From JAFCBV01 sp965370715 (GTDB taxonomy: Archaea > EX4484-52 > B79-G9): DNA of 6,561 bases. A program made the position numbers and the translations under genes. The notes below the pieces were generated by a model that made no database searches, had not been told where the DNA came from, and was given only the letters and a program-made list of their open reading frames with translations. Positions 5,554 to 6,561 of this stretch are shown piece after piece. Each line of letters starts with the position of its first letter. The stretch's first letter is position 1. Location of the stretch: positions 1 through 6,561 of the forward strand of contig CBDUVQ010000053.1 of the NCBI GenBank assembly GCA_965370715.1, written 5' to 3'.

Positions 5554-5665
5554 GCAGGGGTACCCAAGCTGGCAACGGGGCAGGACTTAAGATCCTGTGG
5601 ACGCAGGTCCTTCATGGGTTCAAAATCATGCATAAATTCGTGTGATGAAATTCCCATCCCCTGCA
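5554..5665 (+). tRNA. tRNA-Leu (anticodon UAA) with a 27-nt T-loop intron
   Basis: The acceptor stem is GCAGGGG (5554-5560) with CCCCTGC (5658-5664), and A5665 is the discriminator base. The D arm is CCC-AAGCTGGCAAC-GGG. The anticodon stem CAGGA/TCCTG encloses CTTAAGA, giving anticodon TAA at 5588-5590. A long variable arm (GGAC/GTCC, 5599-5610) is the class II mark of leucine tRNA. The T stem ATGGG (5614-5618) pairs with CCCAT (5653-5657), but the loop between them is 34 nt instead of 7, because an intron interrupts it. Removing 5625-5651 leaves 85 nt with a normal TTCAAAT loop. CCA is not encoded. The gene sits 12 nt after rpoD and upstream of rpl18e. From memory, a tRNA-Leu next to rpl18e also occurs in haloarchaea. 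Confidence 0.95.
5625..5651 (+). other. Archaeal tRNA intron at position 59/60 with bulge-helix-bulge
   Basis: The precursor folds into the standard splicing motif. The exon helix is the T stem (5614-5618 with 5653-5657). A 3-nt bulge A5650-T5652 follows on one side. The 4-bp central helix is TTCA (5619-5622) with TGAA (5646-5649). The second 3-nt bulge is A5623-A5625, and the intron helix is TCATGC (5626-5631) with GTGTGA (5640-5645) around an 8-nt loop. Archaeal splicing endonuclease cuts after the second base of each bulge, which releases exactly 5625-5651 and joins A59 to T60, giving GTTCAAATCCC. The anticodon loop carries no intron. Confidence 0.9.
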
Positions 5666-5681
5666 TTTACGACAAGTGAAG

Positions 5682-5711
5682 TCAAAAACGGCGTGCTCGC
5701 CTTGTTTTTGA
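5682..5711 (+). terminator. Strong hairpin between tRNA-Leu and rpl18e
   Basis: TCAAAAAC (5682-5689) pairs with GTTTTTGA (5704-5711), and GGCG (5690-5693) with CGCC (5698-5701). The loop is TGCT and there is a TT bulge at 5702-5703, for 12 base pairs in all. It starts 16 nt after the tRNA 3' end. It could end a share of the transcripts, protect or mark the tRNA 3' trailer for processing, or form a small RNA. The T run is inside the stem, and no T tract follows, so it is not a classical terminator. Confidence 0.35.
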
Positions 5712-5724
5712 ACTGAACTGTTGT

Positions 5725-5740
5725 AAAGCCTGAAAAGCCT
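5725..5740. repeat. Direct repeat AAAGCCT, two copies
   Basis: AAAGCCT occurs at 5725-5731 and again at 5734-5740, separated by GA, giving a 9-bp period. It lies upstream of the rpl18e start region, where a promoter or operator could be. TTGTAAAG at 5721-5728 overlaps the first copy and is a weak TATA-like sequence about 27 nt before the ATG at 5752. Confidence 0.3.
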
Positions 5741-5751
5741 AACTAAAAACA

Positions 5752-5784
5752 ATGTGGATTTTCAGGATAAATGTTAACGAGTGA
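5752..5784 (+). CDS. Possible 10-codon minicistron ahead of rpl18e
   Basis: ATG to TGA encodes MWIFRINVNE. Its TGA lies inside the GTGAT Shine-Dalgarno site, 4 nt before the rpl18e ATG. Length, stop codon and distance equal those of the minicistron before rps13. It may recruit ribosomes to rpl18e, which follows a long untranslated tRNA/hairpin stretch and so has no upstream gene to couple to. It may also be chance. Confidence 0.25.
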   Translation: MWIFRINVNE

Positions 5785-5785
5785 T
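5781..5785 (+). promoter_or_regulatory. Shine-Dalgarno site GTGAT deciding the rpl18e start
   Basis: GTGAT lies 3 nt before the ATG at 5789, in the register of the other genes. This favours 5789 over the in-frame ATG at 5771, which lacks a site and would add six unconserved residues. Confidence 0.6.
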
Positions 5786-5788
5786 AAT

Positions 5789-6151
5789 ATGAAACCAACA
5801 GGACCAACAAACCCCACAACACTAAGGATAATGAGTGCACTTCGAAAGCATGCAAAAAAGGAAAGTGCCGAAATCTGGAAAGACATAGCTGTACGCATTG
5901 GAAAATCAACACGAATGCGTCCTGTTGTAAATACAGAGAAGATTGAAAAATATTGCAATGACGGCGACATTGTTGTTGTGCCCGGAAAGCTCCTTGGGCA
6001 GGGCAGTGTCTCAAAAAAGATAACAGTCTCAGCACTTTTTGCATCATCTGATGCAAAAAAGAAGATTGAAGGTGCCGGGGGGAAATACCTTGGCCTGCTT
6101 GATGCTGCAAAAAAATATCCTAAAGGAAGCAAAGTAAAGATAATGGCGTGA
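5789..6151 (+). CDS. rpl18e: 50S ribosomal protein L18e
   Basis: L18e is an archaeal/eukaryal large-subunit protein, related in fold to bacterial L15, that binds 23S rRNA. The 120 residues match family length. Family marks are TNPTTLRIMSALRKHAKKESAEIWKDIA near the N terminus, the central DGDIVVVPGKLLGQGSVSKKITVSALFAS, and the basic C-terminal segment ending KGSKVKIMA. The start at 5789 is chosen for its GTGAT site. Its TGA is embedded in the GTGAT site of rpl13, and the two genes are 4 nt apart, so they are probably translationally coupled. It lies 123 nt after tRNA-Leu. That gap holds a hairpin, a direct repeat and a 10-codon frame, so this gene pair may have its own promoter as well as read-through from rps13. 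Confidence 0.95.
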   Translation: MKPTGPTNPTTLRIMSALRKHAKKESAEIWKDIAVRIGKSTRMRPVVNTEKIEKYCNDGDIVVVPGKLLGQGSVSKKITVSALFASSDAKKKIEGAGGKYLGLLDAAKKYPKGSKVKIMA

Positions 6152-6152
6152 T
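6148..6152 (+). promoter_or_regulatory. Shine-Dalgarno site GTGAT of rpl13, overlapping the rpl18e stop
   Basis: GTGAT contains the rpl18e TGA (6149-6151) and lies 3 nt before the rpl13 ATG at 6156, as at the rps4/rps11 junction. Confidence 0.6.
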
Positions 6153-6155
6153 TTT

Positions 6156-6561
6156 ATGATTATAGATGCAACAGACACAATCCTTGGAAGAATGGCAGCA
6201 GTTGTTGCAAAAAAAGCTCTTTCAGGAGAAGAAGTCATGATCATCAATGCAGAAAAAGCTATTGTTACTGGCTCGCGCAAGGTTGTGCTTGCAAGATTCA
6301 AGTTCAAGCGCGATGTTGGAGACCAGATAAAAGGACCTTTTTATCCCCGAATGCCTGACCGTCTCGTAAGGCGTGTTGTACGAGGAATGCTTCCGATAAG
6401 AACGTCCAGAGGGCTCGATGCATATAAGAAAGTAAAGGCATTCATAGGAATGCCTGCAGAGCTTAAAGGAGATGTCGTAAAGTTAAAAGATATTAGGGCA
6501 AATAGCCTGAAAGACCCAAAATATATTTCTGTTGAAGAAATAAGTAAATGGCTTGGAGCAA
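6156..6561 (+). CDS. rpl13: 50S ribosomal protein L13, cut by the window end
   Basis: L13 binds 23S rRNA early in large-subunit assembly. The 135 visible residues begin MIIDATDTILGRMAAVVAKK, followed by GEEVMIINAEKAIVTGSR, GPFYPRMPDRLVRRVVRGMLP and the C-terminal AFIGMPAEL, all hallmarks of archaeal/eukaryal L13. Archaeal members are usually about 140-155 residues, so only the last few are missing. The reading frame is open to the last base of the window. In archaea rpl13 is normally followed by rps9 and RNA polymerase subunits N and K, which probably lie just to the right. The ATG at 6156 is fixed by the GTGAT site formed with the rpl18e stop. Confidence 0.95.
   Translation, partial: MIIDATDTILGRMAAVVAKKALSGEEVMIINAEKAIVTGSRKVVLARFKFKRDVGDQIKGPFYPRMPDRLVRRVVRGMLPIRTSRGLDAYKKVKAFIGMPAELKGDVVKLKDIRANSLKDPKYISVEEISKWLGA

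Noticed and set aside
5642..5716. A C/D box guide RNA, with C box GTGATGA at 5642-5648 and D box CTGA at 5713-5716
   Set aside because: The C box is part of the tRNA intron splice helix, the distance to the D box is long, internal C'/D' boxes are not clear, and the span would overlap the tRNA 3' half.
5771..5788. Upstream ATG start for rpl18e, adding six residues
   Set aside because: No Shine-Dalgarno site precedes it, the added residues are not family-like, and it would bury the GTGAT site inside the gene.

Overview
The window comes from an archaeon with a moderately AT-rich genome. The evidence is a set of archaeal/eukaryal-type ribosomal proteins (S13, S4, S11, L18e, L13), RNA polymerase subunit D in the archaeal order, archaeal TATA boxes, Shine-Dalgarno sites matching the GGAGGTGAT archaeal pattern, no encoded CCA on the tRNA, and a tRNA intron with a bulge-helix-bulge splice motif. 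The lineage cannot be fixed from this window. An uncultivated lineage (for example DPANN or an early-branching euryarchaeal group) would fit the T-loop intron and the odd charged tails, but that is a guess.

Left part (1-733, minus strand): a short tandem repeat touches the left edge. Next to it is a 50-codon gene with one CxxC pair, which has its own TATA box, a palindrome near the predicted transcription start and a good Shine-Dalgarno site. It is followed by a small Zn-ribbon protein of an uncharacterised archaeal family. Middle (764-2920, minus strand): a full-length hypF, the carbamoyltransferase that starts CN ligand synthesis for [NiFe] hydrogenases. No other hyp or hydrogenase gene is in view.

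Between hypF and the ribosomal operon lies one TATA element that reads in both directions. It sits about 27 nt before the hypF ATG, so that mRNA should be leaderless. The same element would start the rightward operon with a leader of about 125 nt, which contains a hairpin and a 10-codon open frame.

Right part (3099-6561, plus strand): rps13-rps4-rps11-rpoD-tRNA-Leu(UAA)-rpl18e-rpl13, with L13 cut by the window end. The genes are tightly packed. Most starts use GTGA/GTGAT, and in rps11 and rpl13 the upstream stop codon lies inside that Shine-Dalgarno site, so termination and initiation are probably coupled. The tRNA-Leu is embedded between rpoD and rpl18e. A 27-nt intron in its T loop, between positions 59 and 60, forms a textbook bulge-helix-bulge, and exact cleavage restores the T loop TTCAAAT. 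This is the strongest unusual feature of the window. Between the tRNA and rpl18e are a strong hairpin, a short direct repeat, and a second 10-codon minicistron placed exactly like the one before rps13.
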